A stretch of 14,662 bases of DNA from SAR202 cluster bacterium. GTDB lineage: Bacteria; Chloroflexota; Dehalococcoidia; Lucifugimonadales; UBA3495. Location: positions 1 to 14,662 of the forward strand of contig VFHF01000177.1 in assembly GCA_009392095.1 (NCBI GenBank), given 5' to 3'. This document shows, piece after piece, positions 1 through 6,327 of the stretch; position 1 is the stretch's first letter, and each line of letters opens with the position of its first letter. Position numbers and translations under genes: made by a program. A model generated the notes under the pieces. It made no database searches and had not been told where the DNA came from. It saw only the letters and a list, made by a program, of their open reading frames with translations.

Positions 1-3
1 TTA

Positions 4-1248
4 TTACCTCAGTGTGGCCGCTTTTTTCCTGCCCAACCCCCATCGCCAAGATTTATTTCCCATTATCGATCGGCCTCCATTCATGGAAGACCGTGTTTCG
101 CCCTGGTGTTTTATCCCCCAGAGAAGCAACCCAACAGCGGCTGAGAACGCCGGTTTCCTGAGCTGAACCGGCAGACCGGCGATTCCCTCGGGGAAAGCGA
201 TTCTGACCTGTCCTCCCAGGGTTTTCTGGACCAGGTCCGTCAGTCCGGTCATCTCGGCTCCGCCGCCGGTCAACACGATGCCGCCGGTTGGGAATTCTCT
301 GAGTCCGGACTGTCTGACTTTTAAAACGATCAGCTTAATCAGTTCCATCATCCTGGCGTTCAGGGGGTCACACAGGATCCGTCGGGACAATGAATGCTTG
401 GGTTGTCCCTGGAAACTGGGTATCACCACTTCTTCGTCGGCCGGGATGGTTTCGGGCATCACGCTGCCCCATTTGATCTTCATCTCTTCCGTCATATAGA
501 GCGGCGTTTTAAGCGCCATTGAAAGGTCTCTAGTCAATTGACTGCCGCCAACGGGGATCACGGCGGAGTACCACGGTTGGCCCTGCCGATAGATAACGAT
601 GTCGGTGGTGCCGCCGCCGATATCCGCCAAGACAACGCCCAACTCCCGTTCGTCTCCGGTCAAAGTCGATTCTGCTGAAGCCAAAGAATGGAGCACCATG
701 CTCTTCACAGAAGCCTTGCCGGTTTCGATAGCCTTGACCGTGTTCTTCAGCGTGACCGAGTCACCCATCACCACGTGGGCCTCAACCTCCACCAGATTGC
801 CGTGGAGACCCACCGGGTTTCTGATGCCGGACATGCCGTCAACGTGATAGCCGATGGGGATCACGTGAAGGACCTCTTGATCGGGGCCCACATCCGGGAA
901 TGACCCGCGCAAGAGGCGGTCCAGCAGCTTGCCGGAGATGTCTCCCACGTCATCAGGGTTTTCCACCACCTCTTTAGTGTTCAAAGAACTGAGGTGGGAA
1001 CCGGTGACGCTGGCGTAAACATCTGCGGGGGCTGCATCACCGATGTAGCGCTGTGCTTCTTCCATCGAGGTCCGGACAGCTTCTTGGACTTCTACGATGT
1101 TCTCGATCCGGCCCTTCTGCATCCCTTGGGAAGTCACAACTCCGGTGCCCAACACTTTCAGCTCTCCCTCGGACCCAACACGGGCCATGATGGAGGTAAC
1201 TTTATCGGTGCCGATGTCAACCGCTGTATAGAATGTATCTCTTGCCAA
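4..1248 (-). CDS. ftsA: Cell division protein FtsA
   Basis: Actin-like ATPase that anchors FtsZ filaments to the inner face of the cytoplasmic membrane and recruits later divisome proteins. At 414 aa it has normal family length. Actin-fold nucleotide motifs are visible: phosphate-1 AVDIGTDK (residues 9-16), phosphate-2 LADIGGGTTD (208-217) and the adenosine motif GGIVLTGGGAEMTG (322-335). FtsA's own 1C domain fills about 83-165. The last residues, around 398-414, contain SWRWGLGRKKAATLR, tryptophan-rich and basic, which fits the amphipathic membrane-targeting helix of the family. The start is TTG, preceded at suitable spacing by a strong purine-rich GGAAGGTG, so I accept it. It follows rsmH by 73 bases on the same strand, so it is probably co-transcribed. 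ftsZ would be expected next but lies outside the window. Identification is secure; the exact start is fairly secure. Confidence 0.97.
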   Translation of the reverse strand: MARDTFYTAVDIGTDKVTSIMARVGSEGELKVLGTGVVTSQGMQKGRIENIVEVQEAVRTSMEEAQRYIGDAAPADVYASVTGSHLSSLNTKEVVENPDDVGDISGKLLDRLLRGSFPDVGPDQEVLHVIPIGYHVDGMSGIRNPVGLHGNLVEVEAHVVMGDSVTLKNTVKAIETGKASVKSMVLHSLASAESTLTGDERELGVVLADIGGGTTDIVIYRQGQPWYSAVIPVGGSQLTRDLSMALKTPLYMTEEMKIKWGSVMPETIPADEEVVIPSFQGQPKHSLSRRILCDPLNARMMELIKLIVLKVRQSGLREFPTGGIVLTGGGAEMTGLTDLVQKTLGGQVRIAFPEGIAGLPVQLRKPAFSAAVGLLLWGIKHQGETRSSMNGGRSIMGNKSWRWGLGRKKAATLR

Positions 1249-1284
1249 CCTGTCACCTTCCTTAAGAATGCCGGTTTGTTCAGT

Positions 1285-1307
1285 ATTCGGGCAGTGATCC
1301 GAATCAC
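1285..1307 (-). repeat. Two overlapping, mutually exclusive short hairpins between rsmH and ftsA
   Basis: In the 73-base gap, GTGAT (1294-1298) pairs with ATCAC (1303-1307) around a four-base loop. ATTCGG (1285-1290) can instead pair with CCGAAT (1299-1304). The two stems share bases 1303-1304 and interleave, so only one can form at a time. This may affect ftsA translation or partial termination, but the stems are short and could be chance. There is no T-tract to make either one a convincing terminator. Confidence 0.3.
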
Positions 1308-1321
1308 GTCCAATAATCTAG

Positions 1322-2278
1322 CTAGATCCTCTGGGCCGCCCGCAGTTTGGCGCTGCGGCTTCTCGGATTAGATTGGACTTCCTCATCTGACGGTTTAACA
1401 ACCCGCCGGTTGATGATCTTTAACCGCGGCGTTTGGCCGCAGACACATACCGGCAATCTGGGAGGGCACACACAGGTGGCTGCCTCTCTGTTGAAAAAAC
1501 CTTTAACAATCCTGTCTTCCAAACTGTGGTAACTGATCACCACCAATCGCCCCTCAGGCGCAAGCAGGTCAACCGCTGCTTCCAAACCGTGTTCAACATT
1601 CGATAGTTCGTCGTTGACTGCGATACGAAGCGCCTGGAAAGTCTTAGTAGCCGGGTTAACCCGCTGACCGCGGCGCCGTCCCAGCACTCCACCTATGATG
1701 GAAGCCAACTGAGCAGTGGTTGTCACCGGTCGTTCTTTTATAATTGCCCTGGCGATGCTCATGCCCCGGGGCTCTTCCCCCAAACGCCGAATCAACTGAC
1801 CCAATTCCCGTTCGTCATAAGTGTTGACGATGTCTTCCGCGGTCAGGTCGCCTTGGGGGTCGTACCGCATGTCCAGTGGTTCATCCACCTGGAAGCTCAG
1901 CCCATAGCCTGGTTTTACCACCTGCCGGGATGAGAACCCCAGATCAAGCAGCACGCCGTCGACCTTGGAGATCCCCTTCGCCGCGGCCAGGCCGGCCATG
2001 TCGACGTAGTTGCCTGAAGCCTGCTGGAAGCGGCCACCGAACTCATTCAAGCGGGACTGTGCGGTCTCCAGTGAGCGAGAATCCCAGTCGATTCCTAAAA
2101 CAGACTTAACCTGCGGCTCGGCCCGGAGGATCGCCTGGGAATGGCCGCCTTCTCCGGTGGTGCCGTCCACGTAGCGCCCACCCTCGCGCAGCGCCAGTCC
2201 TTGGACAGTCTCCATCAGCAGGACTGACAGGTGCGAGACTTCGAGTTCGCCGTCGGATGCCTGACCGGTACGGCCCAT
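1322..2278 (-). CDS. rsmH: 16S rRNA (cytosine-1402-N4)-methyltransferase RsmH
   Basis: SAM-dependent enzyme, also called MraW, that methylates N4 of C1402 in the decoding centre of 16S rRNA. From this ATG the protein is 318 aa, typical for the family. The conserved start HLSVLLMETV lies near residue 16. It is followed by SAM motif I VDGTTGEGGHS (about 37-47), the acidic GIDWDS, DGVLLDLGFSS (about 107-117), PLDMRYDP, KTFQALRIAVNDEL (about 212-225) and VISYHSLEDRIVK (about 247-259). A cysteine-rich CVCPPRLPVCVCG follows near 269-281. The ATG at 2278 is preceded by GGAG only three bases away. The frame stays open upstream to GTG codons at 2359 and 2365, which sit near a stronger GGAGG, so a protein up to 29 residues longer is possible. 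First of two genes with ftsA; ftsL, ftsI and mur genes that often follow are missing here. Identity certain, start uncertain. Confidence 0.95.
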   Translation of the reverse strand: MGRTGQASDGELEVSHLSVLLMETVQGLALREGGRYVDGTTGEGGHSQAILRAEPQVKSVLGIDWDSRSLETAQSRLNEFGGRFQQASGNYVDMAGLAAAKGISKVDGVLLDLGFSSRQVVKPGYGLSFQVDEPLDMRYDPQGDLTAEDIVNTYDERELGQLIRRLGEEPRGMSIARAIIKERPVTTTAQLASIIGGVLGRRRGQRVNPATKTFQALRIAVNDELSNVEHGLEAAVDLLAPEGRLVVISYHSLEDRIVKGFFNREAATCVCPPRLPVCVCGQTPRLKIINRRVVKPSDEEVQSNPRSRSAKLRAAQRI

Positions 2279-2371
2279 AAACTCCGTTAGCCAAGAGTCT
2301 GATAGTTCAGCAGTTCGTGCCGGGATTGTCGCTGAGATTGTCAGGGTAGCCAGTGTCACCGCCACTCCCCT

Positions 2372-2392
2372 CCGTCAGATCTAATCTGACGG
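2372..2392. repeat. Perfect 9-base inverted repeat at the upstream rsmH start candidates
   Basis: Arms CCGTCAGAT (2372-2380) and ATCTGACGG (2384-2392) flank a three-base centre CTA. In the minus-strand transcript this would be a strong hairpin whose 3' arm ends in the GG of the GGAGG ribosome-binding site in front of the GTG start candidates 2359 and 2365. It could be an operator in DNA or an RNA hairpin limiting ribosome access. One arm, ATCTGACGG, occurs again at 1385-1393 inside the 3' end of rsmH. The repeat itself is directly visible; its role is inference. Confidence 0.55.
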
Positions 2393-2405
2393 CAACATCA
2401 CTTCT

Positions 2406-2463
2406 TCCATCGGCGGTTGTCACCGGGAAAAGCCCGTCGATATAACCAAAAATATCCGATGGA
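2406..2463 (-). promoter_or_regulatory. Possible structured leader of the rsmH-ftsA transcript
   Basis: An 8-base closing stem can form between TCCATCGG (plus 2406-2413) and CCGATGGA (2456-2463). It would enclose two smaller hairpins: CGGG with CCCG around AAAAG (2424-2436), and a weak AU stem made from the ATAT segments near 2440-2455. Together with the inverted repeat at 2372-2392 this makes a multi-branched leader just upstream of the rsmH start. A single 8-base pairing in a region this size is not statistically strong, so this is a hypothesis. Confidence 0.25.
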
Positions 2464-2505
2464 CCCCGCCGTTAGACCGTTTAAACGCCGATGCGGTTGC
2501 AACTG

Positions 2506-2535
2506 ACAATACCAACTTGTAAACATAACCGTCAA
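2506..2535 (-). promoter_or_regulatory. Candidate sigma-70-type promoter for rsmH-ftsA
   Basis: On the minus strand, TTGACG (2535-2530) matches five of six -35 bases. After an 18-base spacer comes TATTGT (2511-2506), matching four of six -10 bases. Transcription would start near 2499 and leave a leader of roughly 130-220 bases, depending on which rsmH start is used. It is the best pair I found upstream of rsmH, but it is a pattern match only. Confidence 0.45.
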
Positions 2536-2683
2536 TGGAATTTGGTGTGAATTTTAATAATTTCTTAAACTTATGTTAATTTTGGTCGCTTTATAAGAAA
2601 ACGCCAAAAGTTCGCACCTCATCAGCCTTCCGGCCACTGCTCCAATGCGAGCCATGCAGCACCGAAATAGAGGCCACGGGACG

Positions 2684-2696
2684 ACGGAAATTCCGT
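2684..2696. repeat. 13-base palindrome upstream of the tig promoter
   Basis: ACGGAA and TTCCGT form a perfect 6-base inverted repeat around a single A. It lies roughly 60-70 bases upstream of the predicted tig transcription start. A related half-element, CGGAATTTT, follows at about 2708-2716, closer to the promoter. The placement suits an activator or repressor site for the tig-clpP-clpX operon. It does not match the CIRCE (HrcA) or CtsR sites known from other heat-shock operons. Confidence 0.35.
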
Positions 2697-2740
2697 GCTC
2701 AGCCACTCGGAATTTTATGGAAAGTGCGGAACACAGGGTA

Positions 2741-2749
2741 TGCTATAAT
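2741..2749 (+). promoter_or_regulatory. Extended -10 promoter of the tig-clpP-clpX operon
   Basis: TGCTATAAT combines the extended -10 dinucleotide TG with a perfect TATAAT hexamer at 2744-2749. No good -35 hexamer is present at 16-18 bases upstream, which is acceptable for extended -10 promoters. Transcription would begin near 2756, giving a leader of about 160 bases before the tig start at 2918. This is the clearest promoter in the window. Confidence 0.65.
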
Positions 2750-2786
2750 TACGGCTACCCGAACACACCGTGAAACCACCATTGCG

Positions 2787-2804
2787 CCCGGCGTTTGGGC
2801 CGGG
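2787..2804 (+). repeat. GC-rich hairpin in the tig leader
   Basis: CCCGGC (2787-2792) pairs with GCCGGG (2799-2804) around a six-base loop, about 30 bases after the predicted transcription start. No run of T follows, so it is not a standard terminator. It may stabilise the 5' end of the mRNA or take part in leader regulation. Confidence 0.35.
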
Positions 2805-2917
2805 ATTTAGTCTGAAGATTCACCGGATGTTCGATCTGCTGTCCACCCTGTTTAATAGTTGGTTAATATCTGAGCCATTTCACCCCCGGTCATGGCCTAC
2901 AACGGAGAGGAAAGGCG

Positions 2918-4321
2918 TTGAACGTCACAAAGGACTCGGTCACAAACACAGAGGTAACTCTAACCATATCCATGGACTCCGATGATGAGGAACCATTTCT
3001 AAATAGGTCTTTCAGAAGGGTTGCCAGCCGCGTCCGTATCCCCGGATTCCGCCCCGGGAAAGCCCCCAGGTCGGTGGTTGAGAGTCACCTTGGCCGCGAT
3101 GCGCTGGTCCATGAAGCCCTGGAATTCATGATTCCCGAGTCATTGGACAAGGTCTTGAAGGACGAGGACATCCAAGCATTCATGGAACCCCAACTTGAAG
3201 TTCTAGACATGGCGCCCGTGTCGTTCAAAGCAGTTGTCGCCCTTGAGCCCATCGTGGACTTGGGAGAGTTCCAATCCATCCGGCTGGAACGCGAGCAGGT
3301 GGAAGTAACGGACGAGCAGGTGGACCACGTTTTGGAAGATTTGCGGTTCGAGGCGGCCCCCTGGGAGCCTGTCGAACGCCCGCTGGCCTTTGGCGACTTG
3401 GTTTCCATGAACGTAAAAGGCGTGATTGAAGGCGAAGATGTCATCGATGACCAAGGCATCGACTTCGTACCCCAGGTCGACAACAACCTTCCATTCCCCG
3501 GTTTCTCTGTTTATCTGGAGGGCATGACCGAAGAACAGACCAAAGAATTTACCCTGGCTGTCCCCGACGATTATCCCCAAGAGAACTACGCCGGCAAGGA
3601 ATGCCATTTCGACGTTGAAGTACTCTCCATCAAAGAGAAAAACCTGCCGGAATTGGACGACGACTTTGCCAAGGGCGTGCGAGAGGGATTCGAGAGTCTA
3701 GAGGCCCTCACCGACCACGTAAGACGGCGTCTGAGTGACGAAGGTGAGGCCGCTGAGACCCGCCGGCTAGAGGCTTCCAGTCTCGAAGAGCTCAAAAAGC
3801 TGGCCAAAATCGAAGCCTCAGAACTGGTCTACGAACGTGAATTGGACTTAATGTACGAAGAGCGTCAAAGGTCTCTGCGCAACCAGCGCATCGACATGGA
3901 ACTCTACCTTAGTTATGCCGGTCAGACTGAGGAGGAACTTAGGGAGCAGATGAAGCCCCAAGCGGAAGAGCGCCTCAACACCATGTTGCTCCTCCGAAAA
4001 CTAGCAGACGTTGAAGAGATCGAGATTGTTGACGAGGACGTTGAAGAAGAAATAGGAAACTTGATCTCTTCCACCGGTGGCGAATCAGAAACGGCTATGA
4101 AACAGGCTTTAAGCACCGATAACGCCAAGGAGTCCATCCGCTCAACGCTGATGAACCGGAAGATAATGGCCAGACTGGTGGAGATCGTTCAGGGAGAGGG
4201 GTTCTCCAGCCTGACCACCGCCGAAGCAACACCCGAAGAACCAACTGAAGAAACCCCAGAAGAAACAACAACTGCAGGGCCGGAAGAAGAATCTTCACCG
4301 GCCGAAGAAGCAAAAGAATAA
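2918..4321 (+). CDS. tig: Trigger factor, ribosome-associated chaperone and prolyl isomerase
   Basis: Binds at the ribosomal exit tunnel and shields nascent chains; its FKBP-like middle domain catalyses prolyl cis-trans isomerisation. The N-terminal ribosome-binding domain (1-130) carries the signature GFRPGKAP at 43-50. The FKBP-like domain spans about 155-240, with FGDLVSMNVKG at its start. The helical SurA-like chaperone arms cover about 245-430. A tail at 431-467, made almost entirely of Thr, Glu and Pro, is disordered and acidic; at 467 aa the protein is a little long mostly because of it. The start is TTG, with GGAGAGG (2904-2910) seven bases ahead. A competing frame opening at 2770 lacks protein-like features. 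It is the first gene of tig-clpP-clpX, driven by the promoter near 2741. Its TAA stop overlaps the ribosome-binding site of clpP. Secure. Confidence 0.97.
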   Translation: MNVTKDSVTNTEVTLTISMDSDDEEPFLNRSFRRVASRVRIPGFRPGKAPRSVVESHLGRDALVHEALEFMIPESLDKVLKDEDIQAFMEPQLEVLDMAPVSFKAVVALEPIVDLGEFQSIRLEREQVEVTDEQVDHVLEDLRFEAAPWEPVERPLAFGDLVSMNVKGVIEGEDVIDDQGIDFVPQVDNNLPFPGFSVYLEGMTEEQTKEFTLAVPDDYPQENYAGKECHFDVEVLSIKEKNLPELDDDFAKGVREGFESLEALTDHVRRRLSDEGEAAETRRLEASSLEELKKLAKIEASELVYERELDLMYEERQRSLRNQRIDMELYLSYAGQTEEELREQMKPQAEERLNTMLLLRKLADVEEIEIVDEDVEEEIGNLISSTGGESETAMKQALSTDNAKESIRSTLMNRKIMARLVEIVQGEGFSSLTTAEATPEEPTEETPEETTTAGPEEESSPAEEAKE

Positions 4322-4334
4322 GGAGCGCCCGTCG

Positions 4335-4976
4335 ATGCAAGACCTTCCCAACGCCAGCGGATTATTCGTACCACAATCAATTGTCCCTATGGTTATTGAA
4401 ACCAGCCCAAGGGGCGAGCGCGCTTTCGATATCTATTCCCTCCTCCTGAAGGAACGGATCATATTTTTGGGCACGCCCATAAACGACCAAGTGGCAAACC
4501 TGATTATCGCCCAATTGCTATTCCTTGAGCGGGAAGACCCCGACAAGGGAATAAACCTCTACATCAACAGCCCTGGTGGCGTAATCAGCGCCGGCCTGGC
4601 GATCTACGACACCATGCACTTAATCAAGTCCGAGGTCTCGACCATCTGTATCGGCATGGCGGCCAGCATGGCTACCATCCTTCTGTCGGGCGGGGAAAAG
4701 GGCAAACGCTACGTACTGCCCAACTCCACGGTCCATATGCACCAGCCCATGGGCGGCGCCCAAGGTCAGGCTACCGACATCGAGATCGCGGCGAGAGAGA
4801 TCATCCGGCTGCAAGACAAGATTCGCACCATGCTGTCGGAAAACACCGGCCAGACCTACGACAAGATTGCGAGAGACACCGACCGTGACTACTACCTCAC
4901 GGCTGAGCAGGCGGTTGAGTATTCCTTGGTTGACGAGATCCTTGGCTCAGCCGAGCCAGAAAAGACCGACTCCTAG
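4335..4976 (+). CDS. clpP: ATP-dependent Clp protease proteolytic subunit ClpP
   Basis: Serine peptidase that forms the two-ring, 14-subunit degradation chamber and depends on a Clp ATPase, here ClpX, to unfold and feed substrates. The catalytic triad is intact: Ser111 in GMAASMA, His136 in HMHQP and Asp185 in DRDYYL, at the same numbers as in the E. coli precursor. Other family blocks are VPMVIE, RGERAFDIYS, YINSPGGVISAG and GQATDIEI. At 213 aa the length is normal, including a short N-terminal segment likely removed by self-processing. The ATG is preceded by AGGAG, which overlaps the TAA of tig (TAAGGAG), so translation is probably coupled. clpX follows after 36 bases. Secure. Confidence 0.98.
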   Translation: MQDLPNASGLFVPQSIVPMVIETSPRGERAFDIYSLLLKERIIFLGTPINDQVANLIIAQLLFLEREDPDKGINLYINSPGGVISAGLAIYDTMHLIKSEVSTICIGMAASMATILLSGGEKGKRYVLPNSTVHMHQPMGGAQGQATDIEIAAREIIRLQDKIRTMLSENTGQTYDKIARDTDRDYYLTAEQAVEYSLVDEILGSAEPEKTDS

Positions 4977-5012
4977 GCAATCAACAACATAGATTAGCGC
5001 AGGGTTCGAGGG

Positions 5013-6317
5013 GTGAGTGTGGCTAACGGAAGAAGTGGGACCCGGCTTTCACGGTGTTCATTCTGTGAAAAACCTCAACCCCGGTCGGGAATGGTGATTG
5101 CCGGGGAAGGGAAAGCAGCAGTCTGCTACGACTGCATCCGAGTGCTAGGCCAGGTGATGGAAGAGGAAACACCACCGCCGGCGCCTAAGAAATTAGAACC
5201 CACAAAACCGTTGGCGCCGCGAGAAATATATTCCAACCTGGACACCTACGTGGTGGGGCAGGACAAAGCGAAAAAGGTCCTCAGCGTCGCGGTCTACAAT
5301 CACTTCAAGCGAATCTGGAACGGGCACCAACGCTCTGGATCCGACGTTGAGCTCCAAAAGACAAACATCTTGCTCGTTGGCCCCACCGGCTGCGGCAAAA
5401 CCCTTCTGGCAGAGACTTTGGCCCGCACTCTGGATGTCCCGTTCGCTGTGTGCGACGCCACTTCCCTCACTGAGTCCGGATACGTCGGCGAAGACGTGGA
5501 AAACATCCTCCTCAGGCTGATTCAGGCCGCAGATTGGGATGTTAAGCGCGCCGAGCACGGCATAATCTACATCGACGAGCTGGACAAAATCGCCCGCAAA
5601 GAGGGCCTCAACAGATCCATAACCCGGGACGTTTCCGGGGAGGGCGTTCAGCAAGAGCTACTGAAGATCATCGAGGGATGTGTTGCCAATGTGCCTCCCC
5701 AGGGCGGCCGCAAGCACCCTCACCAAGAATTCCTCCAGATCGACACCCGGCACATTCTGTTCATCTGCGGCGGCGCATTCGATGGCCTGGAAGAGATAGT
5801 CGCCAAACGCCTTGGGGCCGGGTCGTCTCAGATGGGTTTCCTGGCCGGCGGCCGCGACGGTGTGGAATATAATGGAAGCGCCCTGACTCAAGTGATTCCC
5901 GAGGACTTGTTGCAGTTCGGTTTCATCCCGGAGATGGTTGGAAGATTGCCGGTGACCGTGGGACTGGAATCCCTAGACAAAGATTCATTGGTCCGAGTGC
6001 TGACCGAACCGAAGAACTCAATCATCAAACAATATCAACAACTATTCAACATGGATAGCGTTGAACTGGAGTTCTCCGGGGACGCCCTTGAGGCTGCAGC
6101 CGAACGGGCCTTGGAACATCAGACCGGCGCCCGGTGTTTGCGGTACGTTATCGAGGACACGCTGCTGGACGTGATGTACGATCTGCCTTCGCTGGACCAG
6201 GTGGTCCGCTGCGTAGTTGACCGTGAGGCTATCGAAGGCGGTGCTTCGCCAGCCCTTTACGACGAGGATTACGGAAAGGTCGAACTACCGTCGCATCCCA
6301 TCCAGAAGTCCGCTTAG
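5013..6317 (+). CDS. clpX: ATP-dependent Clp protease ATP-binding subunit ClpX
   Basis: Hexameric AAA+ unfoldase that delivers tagged proteins to ClpP. The N-terminal zinc-binding domain has Cys15, Cys18, Cys38 and Cys41 (CSFC, CYDC). The AAA+ core has Walker A GPTGCGKT (123-130), pore loop GYVG (156-159), Walker B IIYIDELDK (184-192), RKH substrate loop (233-235) and sensor-2 TGARCLR (371-377). The ClpP-docking tripeptide, usually IGF, reads MGF at 274-276, a mild change that should still dock. At 434 aa it is of normal length. The start is GTG at 5013 with AGGG eight bases ahead; GTG at 5019, two codons later, has GAGGGG close by and is equally possible. Last gene of the operon; its stop lies two bases from the stop of the converging formyltransferase gene. 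Secure. Confidence 0.97.
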   Translation: MSVANGRSGTRLSRCSFCEKPQPRSGMVIAGEGKAAVCYDCIRVLGQVMEEETPPPAPKKLEPTKPLAPREIYSNLDTYVVGQDKAKKVLSVAVYNHFKRIWNGHQRSGSDVELQKTNILLVGPTGCGKTLLAETLARTLDVPFAVCDATSLTESGYVGEDVENILLRLIQAADWDVKRAEHGIIYIDELDKIARKEGLNRSITRDVSGEGVQQELLKIIEGCVANVPPQGGRKHPHQEFLQIDTRHILFICGGAFDGLEEIVAKRLGAGSSQMGFLAGGRDGVEYNGSALTQVIPEDLLQFGFIPEMVGRLPVTVGLESLDKDSLVRVLTEPKNSIIKQYQQLFNMDSVELEFSGDALEAAAERALEHQTGARCLRYVIEDTLLDVMYDLPSLDQVVRCVVDREAIEGGASPALYDEDYGKVELPSHPIQKSA

Positions 6318-6327
6318 ACTTAGCTTT
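6306..6327 (+). terminator. Weak terminator-like hairpin at the clpX / formyltransferase junction
   Basis: AAGTC (6306-6310) pairs with GACTT (6317-6321) around six bases, followed on the plus strand by a short TTTT at 6324-6327. The stem contains the clpX stop and touches the stop of the opposite gene. A five-base stem and four T are weak, so read-through and overlapping antisense transcripts are possible here. Confidence 0.25.

Larger units (their letters stand above)
2279..2917. other. Divergent intergenic regulatory region between rsmH and tig
   Basis: This stretch has no convincing gene of its own. From the rsmH side it holds the possible N-terminal extension of rsmH (2279-2365), a perfect inverted repeat (2372-2392), a possible structured leader (2406-2463) and a promoter-like pair (2506-2535). 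An AT-rich patch at about 2538-2602 stands out from the GC-richer surroundings and may be an upstream promoter element or easily melted DNA. On the tig side come a 13-base palindrome (2684-2696), an extended -10 element (2741-2749) and a leader of about 160 bases with a GC-rich hairpin. I see no tRNA or known riboswitch signature, though a covariance-model search has not been done. Confidence 0.7.

Noticed and set aside
2770..2985. Open frame of 71 codons on the plus strand in the tig leader, overlapping the tig start
   Set aside because: It overlaps tig in another frame, has no good ribosome-binding site and no recognisable protein pattern. The tig TTG start has a strong site and clear homology.
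3203..3607. 134-codon open frame on the minus strand inside tig
   Set aside because: Antisense shadow of the FKBP-like domain region of trigger factor, with no supporting start signals.
5285..5290. Possible loss of ClpP docking in ClpX because the IGF tripeptide reads MGF (residues 274-276; coding region about 5832-5840)
   Set aside because: Met for Ile is conservative, the rest of ClpX is intact and clpP is next door, so normal ClpXP function is expected.
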